A stretch of 64,000 nt of DNA from UTPRO1 sp031400185. GTDB taxonomy: Bacteria; Desulfobacterota; Binatia; UTPRO1. Below, piece by piece: positions 26,695 to 35,037 of the stretch. The stretch spans positions 15,985 through 79,984 of the forward strand of contig JANNPN010000255.1 in the NCBI GenBank assembly GCA_031400185.1. Direction: 5' to 3'. How positions within the stretch are numbered: position 1 is the stretch's first letter; the number at the start of each line of letters is the position of its first letter. The position numbers were made by a program, and so were the translations under genes. Under the pieces are notes generated by a model. It was not told the origin of the DNA, did no database searches, and was given only the letters and a program-made list of their open reading frames with translations.

Positions 26695-27423
26695 TCAATT
26701 GCGAAGTTGCCGCCGCGCCTGCGTTCCCGCCCACGTCATCTGGCGCGCCACGCCGAGGAGGATCTGTACCTCGTCGTCGTCGAGCGCGGCGCGGCCGAGC
26801 ATGCCACGGAAGCGTCGCATCATTGTGGGCGCCTCGTCGCCGTGGAGGAAGCTCACGTCGCGGAGACCGGCCTCGAGCTTGGTCCAGAGGAGCTCGAGAC
26901 GGGCGTGCGGGGCGAGCGCGCGTGCCGGCGCGGCGGGTGCGGCGGCCGTCCAGAGCTCGTAGGCGGCGACCAGGACGGCCTGCGCGAGATTCAGCGAGCC
27001 ATACGCGTCCGAGGTGGGGATCGCGAGCACCTCGTGACAGAGCTTCAGCTCCTCGAGCGCGAGCCCGTGGTCTTCGGGGCCGAACACCAGCGCGACGTCG
27101 TTCGCCGCCGCCGCGGCGAGCATGCGCGGCGCGACCGCCCGCGGCGTGGTCGCCTCGTCGCGGGCCGCCGTCGCGCGCCCGCTCGTCCCGACGACGAGCC
27201 CGCAGTCGGCAAGCGCTCCCGCAAGCGTCGCCGCATGGCGGCGCGCTGCCAGGACGTCGCCGGCGTGCACCGCGAGCGTCTGCGCCCGGGGCTCGTCGAG
27301 GCTCGGCACGTCGACCAACACGAGCCGGGAGAGGCCCATGTTCTTCATCGCGCGCGCGACGGCGCCGACGTTCTGCGCCTCCCGCGGGCGGACGAGCACG
27401 ATGCGAACGCGATCGAGGGACAT
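26695..27423 (-). CDS. SpoU/TrmH family tRNA/rRNA methyltransferase (TrmJ-like)
   Basis: The 242-residue protein has the SPOUT knot motifs NVGAVARAMKNMG, VFGPEDHGL and the last motif SLNLAQAVLVAAYE. TrmJ methylates the ribose of residue 32 in tRNA; this length and the C-terminal helical extension fit the TrmJ/Rlm group 1. It is cytoplasmic and uses SAM. The MoxR operon starts downstream, with 46 bases between. Nth follows upstream in the same direction (34 bases). Confidence 0.88.
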   Translation of the reverse strand: MSLDRVRIVLVRPREAQNVGAVARAMKNMGLSRLVLVDVPSLDEPRAQTLAVHAGDVLAARRHAATLAGALADCGLVVGTSGRATAARDEATTPRAVAPRMLAAAAANDVALVFGPEDHGLALEELKLCHEVLAIPTSDAYGSLNLAQAVLVAAYELWTAAAPAAPARALAPHARLELLWTKLEAGLRDVSFLHGDEAPTMMRRFRGMLGRAALDDDEVQILLGVARQMTWAGTQARRQLRN

Positions 27424-27457
27424 GGCGCCGACCGTAGCATGCGGCCGGCCGCGCGCC

Positions 27458-28183
27458 TCATCTCGAGCTCGTGACCTCGCGCCGTGGGCAGTAGTCGGCG
27501 ATCGGGCAGCGCGAGCAGTGCGGCGAGATCGGGCGGCAGAGGCGCTGGCCGAACGCCACCAGGATGTCGTTGATCTCGATCCAATGGCGCGCCGGCAGGA
27601 TCTTCCGGAGCACCTGTTCCGTGTCGTTCGGCGTCTTCGTCCGGACGTAGCCCCAGCGGTTGGTGATGCGGTGCACGTGGGTGTCGACGCAGATCCCCTG
27701 GGCGCCGAACCCGAGTGTCAGCACGAGGTTTGCGGTCTTCCGGCCGACCCCGTTCAAGGTGAGGAGCGCGTCGAGGTCGCACGGGACCTTGCCGCCGTAA
27801 CGCTCGATCAGCGCGCGGCAGACGTCGAGGATCGCCCGCGCTTTCGTGCGGTAGAAGCCGACCGGGTAGATGAGCCTGGCGATCGTCGCCGCGCGGAGCT
27901 TCCGCATCGACGCCGGGTCCGCGGCGCGCGCGAAGAGCCGGCGCGACGCGACCGCCGTCGTTTCGTCCTGGGTGCGGAGACTCAGGATCGTCGAGATCAG
28001 CACCCGAAACGGGTCGCCGGTCGTCTCGGCGATGAGCGTGACGGCGGGTGCGCCCCAGCCCGGCGCCTCTCGGCGAAGCACGTCCATGACCGGTGCGATC
28101 TCGTCCCGACCAAGCGCGCGCCGCCGGCGCGGCAGCGCGCGCGTCGTTTCGGCGGGCGGACGCGGCGCGGCTCGCGAGGGCAT
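27458..28183 (-). CDS. nth: Endonuclease III (DNA glycosylase/AP lyase)
   Basis: The 241-residue protein has the helix-hairpin-helix LNGVGRKTANLV with catalytic Lys149, the catalytic Asp167 in CVDTHVHR and the [4Fe-4S] ligands Cys216, Cys223, Cys226 and Cys232. It removes oxidised pyrimidines and cuts the abasic site in base-excision repair. An unconserved basic leader of about 25 residues precedes the fold. It may share a transcript with trmJ. Confidence 0.93.
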   Translation of the reverse strand: MPSRAAPRPPAETTRALPRRRRALGRDEIAPVMDVLRREAPGWGAPAVTLIAETTGDPFRVLISTILSLRTQDETTAVASRRLFARAADPASMRKLRAATIARLIYPVGFYRTKARAILDVCRALIERYGGKVPCDLDALLTLNGVGRKTANLVLTLGFGAQGICVDTHVHRITNRWGYVRTKTPNDTEQVLRKILPARHWIEINDILVAFGQRLCRPISPHCSRCPIADYCPRREVTSSR

Positions 28184-28337
28184 GGCGCGCTTATGCCGCG
28201 CGGAGCGCGAGGCGACAATCGCGGCGCGCCGGCGTGCGTCGCGTTGCGTGGGCTCCGGGGATGCGTTCTAACGTCGCGACCACTCAACGACGCGGCCCCG
28301 ACGCTCCCGCGCGCGTGGCAGCACGAGCCCGACGCCG

Positions 28338-29525
28338 ATGCCGTCCACCGAGCGCTTGCCGCGTGACTTCTACCTCGTCACGGCTGCGAACTTCGCCTTC
28401 TTCCTGAACTTCGCGTCGTTCTTCTTGCTGCCGCTCTACCTGCACGAGCTCGGCGCGAGTCCCGAGACGATCGGCTACGTCATGGGGACCGCGGGCTTCG
28501 CCGGCATCGTGGTGCTGCCGTTCCTCGGTATGCTGCTCGACCGCGTCGATCGCCGGCACTTCGTGGTCGCGGGGGCCACCGTCATGGTGCTCGCGTCGTT
28601 CGCGTATCTCGTCGTGCCGGGGACGAGCCCGCTCCTCTACGTGCTGCGCGCGATCCAGGGCTTCGCGTTCACGGCGGCCTTCGTCACGGCCTCGACGCTG
28701 GCCGCGGAGCTCGCGCCGCTGCCGATCCGCGGCCGCGCGCTCGGGCTCTTTGGCGTCTCGACCTTGCTCACGCATGCGATCGCGCCCGCGCTCGGCGAGG
28801 TCATCGCGCGCCGCTTCGGCTTTCCGACGCTCTTCGCGTTCGCGGGGGCGCTCGGCGTCGTGTCGATCGTGCTCAGCCTCGCGGTGCGTGCGCCGCTCGC
28901 GACGGCGCGGGCGGCGGTCGCGCCGGCGTGCCGACGCTCGCTCCGGCGCGAGCCGGTCTTGTGGCTCGCCGCGGCGACCATGACCGCGTGCGGCATGGGC
29001 TACGGCACCGTCATCACGTTCCTGCCGACCTTCGTCCACACGGCCGGCATCGAGCGCGTGGCGCCGTTCTTCGTGTCCTACTCGCTCGCCGCGATCGGCG
29101 TGCGCATCGGGCTCGGTGGGTTGTCCGACCGCGTCGGGCGCCGTCCCGTGCTCTTCCCGGCGATGGCGGTGATGGCGGTCGCGATCGTCGCCCTCGGTTC
29201 CGTGGCGAGCATCCCGGCGCTCGTGGTGGTCGGGCTGCTCTTCGGCGCCGGGCACGGCATGGTCTACCCGACCGCGAACGCGCTCATGGTGGACTTGAGC
29301 CACGCCGGGAACCTCGGCCGCGTGCAGACGCTCTTCTCGGGATCGTTCAGCGTCGGGGTCTCGACGAGCGCGTTCGTCTTCGGCGGGATCATCGAGCGCT
29401 TCGGCTATCGCACCGCGTTCACGACGGCCGCCGGCTGCGTCGCGCTCGGAATCCTGCTGCTCTGGCTCGCGCCGGAACGCGATGCGGCCGAGGTCGAGGA
29501 CGTGTTGGCGGCCGTCGAGAGGTAG
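28338..29525 (+). CDS. MFS transporter
   Basis: The 395-residue protein shows twelve predicted membrane helices, the MFS loop motif GMLLDRVDRRHFVVAG between helices 2 and 3 and its second-half copy GGLSDRVGRRPVLFP. The substrate is not evident; drug- or sugar-efflux-like members look similar. It stands alone, divergent from nth with 154 bases between them, and precedes the OmpA gene by 69 bases. Confidence 0.9.
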   Translation: MPSTERLPRDFYLVTAANFAFFLNFASFFLLPLYLHELGASPETIGYVMGTAGFAGIVVLPFLGMLLDRVDRRHFVVAGATVMVLASFAYLVVPGTSPLLYVLRAIQGFAFTAAFVTASTLAAELAPLPIRGRALGLFGVSTLLTHAIAPALGEVIARRFGFPTLFAFAGALGVVSIVLSLAVRAPLATARAAVAPACRRSLRREPVLWLAAATMTACGMGYGTVITFLPTFVHTAGIERVAPFFVSYSLAAIGVRIGLGGLSDRVGRRPVLFPAMAVMAVAIVALGSVASIPALVVVGLLFGAGHGMVYPTANALMVDLSHAGNLGRVQTLFSGSFSVGVSTSAFVFGGIIERFGYRTAFTTAAGCVALGILLLWLAPERDAAEVEDVLAAVER

Positions 29526-29594
29526 CGGAAGAGGAATCTCTCCCCCTTCTCCCCACTTGTCATCGGCGGCCGGGATTGCGAGTGTGCGCCCGCC

Positions 29595-30803
29595 ATGCGC
29601 TCGATCATGCTTGCCACGGCGACGGCCTGCCTCGCGGCGGCGACGAGCGGCCTCGCGGAGGAGCGTCGTGAGGATCTGCTGACGCTCGCCAACGGCGCGA
29701 TCGTGGCCCGCGCGAGCGTCGACCCGGCGCGGGCGCTCGACCTCCTCGACGGCAATCCCGCGCGGGGATGGAGTAACCAGCGGCCGAAGGACCGGCCGCC
29801 CTACACGTTCGTGTTCGAGCTGCTCGCGCCGACCGTGCTGCGCGAGGTCGTCGTCGACACCGCCGGCAAGCGGCCCGGCGGGGCCGCCGGCGCCGCCGCG
29901 AAGACCGTCGCGATCGCGGCCTCCGCGTCCGGCCCCGACGGAGAGTTCGCGCCGCTCGGCACGGTGGACGTCGCCGAGGAGGGCGCGGCGTCGCTGCGCG
30001 TCGAGGCGACGACGCCCGTTCGCTGGCTGCGCGTCGAGGTGCAAGCGAACCACGGCAACCCGCAGTGGACGTACCTCGACGAGGTGAGCGCGTACGGCGA
30101 GCAGGAGCCGGTGCCCGACGACGACGGGCGCTACACTGGCGCCTGGACCAGCAACTTCGGACCGATCGAGCTCGTACAGACCGGAAGCCAGCTCGCCGGC
30201 TGCTATCGCGAAGGGACGCTCGTCGGGAGCGTCGGCGGCGGCGTCGCGCGCGTCGCGTGGCAGGACCGGAAGAGCGCGAAAGTGCAGGGCACGGCGCTCT
30301 TCGTCGTCGACGCCCGGAAGCACCTCGAAGGCGTCCAGTATCGGCTGCCGAGCCGGGCCCGCTGGGGCGGCCCGCCGGCGACGGCGAAGACGCCGAAGAC
30401 CGAGTGCGGCAAGACGCCCCCGCCTGCGAACCCGATCGCCGCAGCCTTCGCGGCGCGCGGCGAGATCGCGCTCTACGGCATCTACTTCGACTTCGATGCC
30501 GACGTGCTGCAGGCGCGCTCGGAGCCCGTGTTGCGCCAGCTCGCGGACGCGCTCGGGGCGGCCGAATCGTTCGCGGTCGACGTCGAGGGCCACACCGACG
30601 ACGTCGGGGCCGATCCCTACAACCTCGACCTCTCGCGGCGGCGTGCCGAGGCCGTCGTCGCGTGGCTCGCCGCGCACGGTATCGAGCGGTCCCGGCTCCA
30701 TGCCGCCGGTCGCGGCGAAACCGAGCCGGTCGCCGACAACACGACCGCCGACGGTCGCGCGCTGAACCGTCGCGTCACGGTCGCGAAGCGCCAGAACCCT
30801 TGA
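29595..30803 (+). CDS. Exported OmpA-family protein with discoidin-like N-terminal region
   Basis: The 402-residue protein begins with a signal peptide (LATATACLAAATSGLA). Residues 30-170 form a beta-rich, discoidin-like region with DLLDGNPARGWSNQRPKD near the start, followed by a lipocalin/DUF-like segment (GRYTGAWTSNFGPIEL). From about residue 290 an OmpA peptidoglycan-binding domain is clear: IYFDFDADVL, then VEGHTDDVGADPYNLDLSRRRA and RGETEPVADN. It should anchor an outer-membrane or periplasmic partner to peptidoglycan. It is followed at 30817 by an exported protein gene, probably co-transcribed. Confidence 0.85.
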   Translation: MRSIMLATATACLAAATSGLAEERREDLLTLANGAIVARASVDPARALDLLDGNPARGWSNQRPKDRPPYTFVFELLAPTVLREVVVDTAGKRPGGAAGAAAKTVAIAASASGPDGEFAPLGTVDVAEEGAASLRVEATTPVRWLRVEVQANHGNPQWTYLDEVSAYGEQEPVPDDDGRYTGAWTSNFGPIELVQTGSQLAGCYREGTLVGSVGGGVARVAWQDRKSAKVQGTALFVVDARKHLEGVQYRLPSRARWGGPPATAKTPKTECGKTPPPANPIAAAFAARGEIALYGIYFDFDADVLQARSEPVLRQLADALGAAESFAVDVEGHTDDVGADPYNLDLSRRRAEAVVAWLAAHGIERSRLHAAGRGETEPVADNTTADGRALNRRVTVAKRQNP

Positions 30804-30816
30804 GGAGGATACTCCG

Positions 30817-31620
30817 ATGATGCTGCGACAGCTCTCGCTCCAAGCGCTCGTCTTGACCGCAGTCGCGACCGCGGCAGAGGCCGGTGTCCTCATCGTGGGC
30901 ACCTATACCGGCACGAAGCAGCCGAACGGCCGCACCGTCGAGTTCCGCATCCAGGACGGCCGCGCCCGGATCACGAGCCAGCCGGGGCAGTTCATCTACT
31001 ACGACCATGCCAAGCGCACGGCCTACATCGTCGACATGGAGAAGAAGACCTCGTTCGAGATGACCGAGGATCGTGCGAAACAGGTCGCGGCTCAGCTCTC
31101 CGAGGCGCAGAAGATGATGGAGGCGAAGCTCAAGGAGCTGCCGCCCGACAAGCGCGTCATGGTCGAGAAGATGATGAAGGAGCAGGGCGGCGGACCCCCG
31201 CCGGCCGGCGGCCGGAAGCCGCTCGACTACACGCAGGCCGGGAGCGGGAAAGTCGGGACGTGGCCATGTAGCCGCTACACCGCCTCCGGCGACGGCCGAA
31301 AGGTCGAGGTGTGCAGCGCCGAGGCCGCCGATGTCGGGCTCGCGGCGGCGGACGTCGCCGTCTTCGAGGGCTTCCTCGACCTCTCCGAGAAGATGGCCGG
31401 CGAGGCCGCCGCGTCCGGCGGCGTCGGGGTGGGACCGGACCGTGGGTTTCCCGGCTTGCCCCTCGAGCGGAAGGAGACCCGCGAGGGAGTCATCACCGAC
31501 CGCTTCGTGATCGACTCGATCACGCAGGAGACCGTCCCGGCTGCCGACCTTCAGGTCCCCGCCGGCCTGAAGCCCCTGACGCCCCCTCCCGGACCCCCCG
31601 GAGCACCAGCGAAGCGCTGA
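30817..31620 (+). CDS. Exported protein, DUF4412-like
   Basis: The 267-residue protein begins with a signal peptide (LQALVLTAVATAAEA). The mature part has a beta-strand pattern in which mass-binding residues alternate (RITSQPGQFIYYDHAKRTAYIVDMEKKT), then a helical Lys/Glu-rich segment and a Pro-rich end. It resembles DUF4412, a periplasmic beta-fold family of unknown role, but that is a resemblance, not a firm assignment. It lies 13 bases after the OmpA gene. Confidence 0.72.
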   Translation: MMLRQLSLQALVLTAVATAAEAGVLIVGTYTGTKQPNGRTVEFRIQDGRARITSQPGQFIYYDHAKRTAYIVDMEKKTSFEMTEDRAKQVAAQLSEAQKMMEAKLKELPPDKRVMVEKMMKEQGGGPPPAGGRKPLDYTQAGSGKVGTWPCSRYTASGDGRKVEVCSAEAADVGLAAADVAVFEGFLDLSEKMAGEAAASGGVGVGPDRGFPGLPLERKETREGVITDRFVIDSITQETVPAADLQVPAGLKPLTPPPGPPGAPAKR

Positions 31621-31860
31621 ATCGTGGCGCCTCGCGGGGCCGATGACTCCCATCTGCCTGCCTGATGGGCAGCCGCGGTCCAATTTCGAAGCAGCGGTAG
31701 CGAGCAGCTAGCCATCAGCGAGTCCGATCGCGATCAACGGTTTCCCTAATCCTTGTGCCCTCTCGACCTAACATCCTGAACGGGTTGAGGCGTTGTTCCG
31801 CGGGTTCAGTCCCACCCCCGTCCTCAGACGTGCCTGGAGCACTCGGTACGAGCATTGCTA

Positions 31861-31959
31861 TCCACCTTTACATTGGTTCACCGTCCACCCTTAGGTCACC
31901 CCAAATAAGCATCTAGGAAACCTGGTCGGAGTCGCTTGTCCACCCTGAGGTTGGTGACC
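31861..31959 (+). promoter_or_regulatory. Three degenerate repeats, possible activator sites for amtB
   Basis: TCCACCTTTACATTGGTTCA..ACC (31861-31882), TCCACCCTTAGGTCACC (31884-31900) and TCCACCCTGAGGTTGGTGAC..ACC-type (31939-31959) share the pattern TCCACC-x-GGT-x-ACC. Their half-sites resemble CACC/GGTG of NtrC sites, though the spacing differs from the canonical site. They lie 15-115 bases upstream of the candidate promoter. Confidence 0.35.
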
Positions 31960-31974
31960 ATGTCGGGATTTTGG

Positions 31975-31990
31975 CGGCATGGGGGTTGCT
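31975..31990 (+). promoter_or_regulatory. Candidate sigma-54 promoter for amtB
   Basis: CGGCATGGGGGTTGCT has GG at -24 and GC at -12 with the required 10 bases between. It matches TGGCACGN4TTGCW except for two bases (the first T and the C after GGCA). It lies about 55 bases before the amtB ATG. In many bacteria glnK-amtB is driven by sigma-54 and NtrC. Confidence 0.42.
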
Positions 31991-32044
31991 GATCGCCCCC
32001 ACGATCGGACCACCATCACACGGGCAACCGGAGGAGGAGCTTTG

Positions 32045-33400
32045 ATGGATCACAGGATGCGAAGACTTTCGTACGCCGTCTTGGGCGGCGTGCTCGCCGT
32101 CGCGAGCTCCGCCGGAGCGCAAGAAGGCGCTGAAGCGGCGGCGCCAGCCGCCCCGACGTTCGACACCGGCGACACCGCTTGGATGCTCACGAGCACGGCC
32201 CTTGTCCTCATGATGACGATCCCGGGCCTCTTCCTCTTCTACGGCGGCCTCGTGCGGTCGAAGAACGTGCTCTCGACGATCATGCACAGTTTCTTCTGCG
32301 CCGCCCTCATCAGCGTGACCTGGGTGCTCTACGGCTACTCGCTCGCGTTCGGTACCGACGTCGGCGGGTTCATCGGCGGACTCGACTTCGTCGGGTTGAA
32401 CGGCATCCTCGGCACCGCAAACCCACTCGCGCCGACGATCCCGCACATCCTGTTCGTCGTGTACCAGGCGACGTTCGCGATCATCACGCCGGCCCTCATC
32501 TCCGGCGCGTTCGCCGAGCGCATGAGCTTCCCGGCGTTCGCGCTCTACATGCTCCTCTGGTCGACCTTCATCTACAGCCCGCTCGCCCATTGGGTGTGGG
32601 GCGGCGGCTGGATCGGCGCGCAGATCGGCGCGCTCGACTTTGCGGGCGGCACCGTCGTCCACATCTCGAGCGGTGTCTCGGCGCTCGTGACCGCGCTCTA
32701 CCTCGGCAAGCGCATGGGCTACCCGACGCAGCCGATGCCGCCGCACAACCTCGCGTTCTCGGCGATCGGCGCCTCGCTCCTGTGGGTCGGCTGGTTCGGC
32801 TTCAACGCGGGTAGCGCCGTCTCGTCGGGGGAGCTCGCGGCGACCGCCTTCCTCAACACGAACACGGCAGCGGCGGCGGCGACCCTCGGCTGGATGGCGG
32901 CGGAGTGGCTGCGGTCCGGAAAGCCGACGATGCTCGGCGCCGCGTCAGGCGCGGTCGCGGGTCTCGTCTGCATCACGCCGGCCGCCGGGTTCGTGACGCC
33001 GATGGCGTCGATCATCTTCGGCCTCGCCGGCGGCATCGTGTGCTACTTCGCCGTCAGCATGAAGCCGAGCTTCGGCTACGACGACGCGCTCGACGTGGTC
33101 GGCGTGCACATGGTCGGCGGGACGCTCGGCGCCATCCTGACCGGCGTGTTCGCGACGAAGGCCGTGAACTCCGCGGTGCCGACGCTCAGCCTCGGCCTCG
33201 ACGGCGGCCTCCTCTACGGCTATCCCGGCATGCTTGGGAAGCAGCTGATCGCGATCGCCGCGACGTACATCTTCTGCGGCGTCGGCACCCTCGTCATTCT
33301 CATGGTCGTGAACGCCATCACGCCGCTCCGTCCGATGGCGGACGACGAGAGCATCGGCCTCGATCTCTCGCAGCACAGCGAGACGGCGTACACGAGCTGA
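32045..33400 (+). CDS. amtB: Ammonium transporter AmtB
   Basis: The 451-residue protein has a cleavable signal peptide, eleven predicted membrane helices and AmtB motifs: GLFLFYGGLVRSKNVLS, SPLAHWVWGGGW and the conserved twin histidines (VHISSGVS and VGVHMVGG) of the conduction pore. It moves ammonium across the inner membrane. The start is supported by the GGAGGAGC site at 32031-32040. No glnK gene lies next to it, unlike most proteobacterial amtB loci. A strong terminator follows. Confidence 0.93.
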   Translation: MDHRMRRLSYAVLGGVLAVASSAGAQEGAEAAAPAAPTFDTGDTAWMLTSTALVLMMTIPGLFLFYGGLVRSKNVLSTIMHSFFCAALISVTWVLYGYSLAFGTDVGGFIGGLDFVGLNGILGTANPLAPTIPHILFVVYQATFAIITPALISGAFAERMSFPAFALYMLLWSTFIYSPLAHWVWGGGWIGAQIGALDFAGGTVVHISSGVSALVTALYLGKRMGYPTQPMPPHNLAFSAIGASLLWVGWFGFNAGSAVSSGELAATAFLNTNTAAAAATLGWMAAEWLRSGKPTMLGAASGAVAGLVCITPAAGFVTPMASIIFGLAGGIVCYFAVSMKPSFGYDDALDVVGVHMVGGTLGAILTGVFATKAVNSAVPTLSLGLDGGLLYGYPGMLGKQLIAIAATYIFCGVGTLVILMVVNAITPLRPMADDESIGLDLSQHSETAYTS

Positions 33401-33432
33401 CGCGAAGCTCCGAAGGTTCATACGCACCATGC

Positions 33433-33470
33433 GCGCAACCGGGCGGCCGATCGCGGTCGCCCGGTTGCGC
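33433..33470 (+). terminator. Rho-independent terminator after amtB
   Basis: GCGCAACCGGGCG (33433-33445) and CGCCCGGTTGCGC (33458-33470) form a perfect 13-bp stem with a 12-base loop, and GTGTGTTTGT follows at 33471-33480. The T-run is weak, yet the stem is very strong. It separates amtB from the response regulator gene. Confidence 0.7.
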
Positions 33471-33496
33471 GTGTGTTTGTGATCGATTAGTCGCGG

Positions 33497-34123
33497 ATGA
33501 GCATGGCGACGCGCATCGTTCTCGCGGATGACCATGCGATCTTTCGGCAGGGGCTGCGCTCGCTTCTCCGCCAGCACCCCGACCTCGAGGTCGTCGCAGA
33601 GGTCGAGCGTGCGAGCGACCTCCTGAACACTCTCGCCGCGACGCCGTGCGATCTTCTCCTGCTCGATCTCCAAATGGAGCGCTGGATGGTCAGCGACATC
33701 GAGCACCTCTCGAGCGTCACGCGCGTGATCGTCCTGACCGCGAGCGAAAGGATCGAGGACGGCCTCGCCGCGATCCGCCTCGGCGCGCGCGCGATCGTGC
33801 AGAAGCGGTTCCCCGTCGAGACCCTCATGGAGGCGATCCGCGCCGTGCTGGAAGGCCTGGTATGGATGCCGGCGACGCTCCAGGCGGAGCTCGCGTCGCA
33901 GCTCCGCAACGCCCCTGCCGTGAAGCTCACGACCCGCGAGAGCGAGATCGTCCGCTGCGTCGCCCTCGGCATGCGCAACGCCGAGATCGCCGAGCGCTGT
34001 CAGATCAGCGAGGCGACCGTCAAAACCCACATCAACAACATCTTCCAGAAGCTCGACTTCCGCGATCGCGTCGAGCTCACGCGCTACGCTTTCCGCACCG
34101 GCCTCCTGAGTCCCCGCGAGTAA
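33497..34123 (+). CDS. Orphan response regulator, NarL/FixJ (LuxR-HTH) type
   Basis: The 208-residue protein has an N-terminal receiver domain with the acidic pair Asp11-Asp12, phosphoacceptor Asp57, Thr81 and Lys103, followed by a LuxR-type HTH at about residues 140-200 (TTRESEIVRCVALGMRNAEIAERCQISEATVKTHINN). No histidine kinase gene is adjacent, so its sensor is encoded elsewhere. It lies after the amtB terminator and converges on the truncated DUF1329 gene with only six bases between the stops. Confidence 0.92.
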   Translation: MSMATRIVLADDHAIFRQGLRSLLRQHPDLEVVAEVERASDLLNTLAATPCDLLLLDLQMERWMVSDIEHLSSVTRVIVLTASERIEDGLAAIRLGARAIVQKRFPVETLMEAIRAVLEGLVWMPATLQAELASQLRNAPAVKLTTRESEIVRCVALGMRNAEIAERCQISEATVKTHINNIFQKLDFRDRVELTRYAFRTGLLSPRE

Positions 34124-34129
34124 CGGCGC

Positions 34130-34576
34130 TTAGTGGCCCGACTCGATCAGCTCCGCGATCGTGAACTGCGCCTCGTTCGTGCCTTTGGCGTCGCCGAAGT
34201 TGTAGTTCCAGACGAGCTTGGTCGCGACTAGCGGATCTTTCGTATCGATGAGCGGAAACGGCGCCCCCGCGACGTACCCTTCGAGCCGCCGCCCGTCGGG
34301 GGTGAGCCGCACCTGCGCATGATACTTCTCGGTCGCTTCCTTGTACGCCGGCGGCCATACGAGCGTCCGCGGCGCCACGATCCGCATGGGCAACCCATGC
34401 TGCACGCACCAATACAACCCGGGCGAAACGAGCTCCTTCACCTTCTCCGCATTCCCCTTGCCGATGACGTCGCCAACTTCCACATCGGCGAACGCCGGGG
34501 CGCGAACGATCGCGATCAGCGAAACGAAAAGGAGCGCGACTCGGACCACGCTCCGATTCTCACGCCACGATCGCAC
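34130..34576 (-). pseudogene. Truncated DUF1329 family protein, N-terminal third only
   Basis: The 148-residue product starts with a signal peptide (VALLFVSLIAIVRAPAFA), then the DUF1329 beginning: VGDVIGKGNAEKVKELVSPGL, WPPAYKEATEKYHAQVRL and the YVAGAPFPLIDTKDP stretch. DUF1329 proteins are normally about 400-460 residues and are exported beta-rich proteins, often beside RND transporters. Here the frame ends after WNYNFGDAKGTNEAQF, and the response regulator gene begins six bases beyond. The missing two thirds are not found in the window, so a deletion or rearrangement is likely. A short secreted relative that still works cannot be excluded. Confidence 0.65.
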
Positions 34577-34630
34577 CCAAGTCCAGCGCGAAGCGCGAGG
34601 ACCATCCGTGACGGACCGGCGCGACCGCAG

Positions 34631-34909
34631 CTACGCGTGGCCGGCGGCTTCCAGGTCGACCAAGCAATACTCGGGCGTAAGCTCGAGATACTCCGCACGT
34701 GCCACGAGCCCATCGAGCCGCCGATAGACGAGACCTTCCGCGACCTGACCCCGCGGGTTCCGGAACCGGCGCCGCCGCGGGGGCTCTGCGACGATCCAGA
34801 TCTCCGTCCCATTGTGCTCGGGGGCGACCCGCCAGGCGCCGTACTCTCCAGCGCGGACGCGGGCTTTACGAAGGAGGGTGGCTTGGGATTTCTCGCGTGC
34901 GTCGAGCAT
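34631..34909 (-). CDS. Small hypothetical protein, 92 residues
   Basis: The product is basic in its centre (PRRRRFRNPRG), with a plausible alpha/beta pattern and a helical end (DGLVARAEYLELTPEYCLVDLEAAGHA). I do not recognise a family. ATG 34909 is chosen; another ATG at 34957 would add 16 residues of doubtful quality. It is 54 bases from the DUF1329 remnant's start and divergent from the oxidoreductase gene. Confidence 0.5.
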   Translation of the reverse strand: MLDAREKSQATLLRKARVRAGEYGAWRVAPEHNGTEIWIVAEPPRRRRFRNPRGQVAEGLVYRRLDGLVARAEYLELTPEYCLVDLEAAGHA

Positions 34910-35037
34910 AGCCGTCGCCAACGTGCATGACCGATGCCATGGGATCGAGGTAGGCAAATCGCGGAGTTTTCAGTAATTCCGGGCGGTCGGGGCGGCAAGA
35001 ATTCGTCGCTCAGGGCGGTTTCTTGGCAGGAGGGGGA

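Larger units (their letters stand above)
31621..32044. other. 424-base non-coding region upstream of amtB
   Basis: No protein gene is supported here, and the base composition is visibly lower in GC than the flanks, especially 31740-31920. The region holds the candidate sigma-54 promoter and activator repeats listed separately. Nothing else specific is seen. Confidence 0.7.

Noticed and set aside
28284..30902. 872-residue open frame on the minus strand opposite the MFS and OmpA genes
   Set aside because: It is Arg/His/Glu-rich and lies antisense to genes with clear signal peptides, membrane helices and domain motifs.
31973..31989. Alternative sigma-54 reading starting at TGGCGG
   Set aside because: The GG to GC spacing is 13 bases rather than 10; the version shifted by three bases fits.
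35023..35037. TTG start for the Gfo/Idh oxidoreductase
   Set aside because: The ATG at 35038 has a good AGGAGG site and the Rossmann motif begins directly after it.
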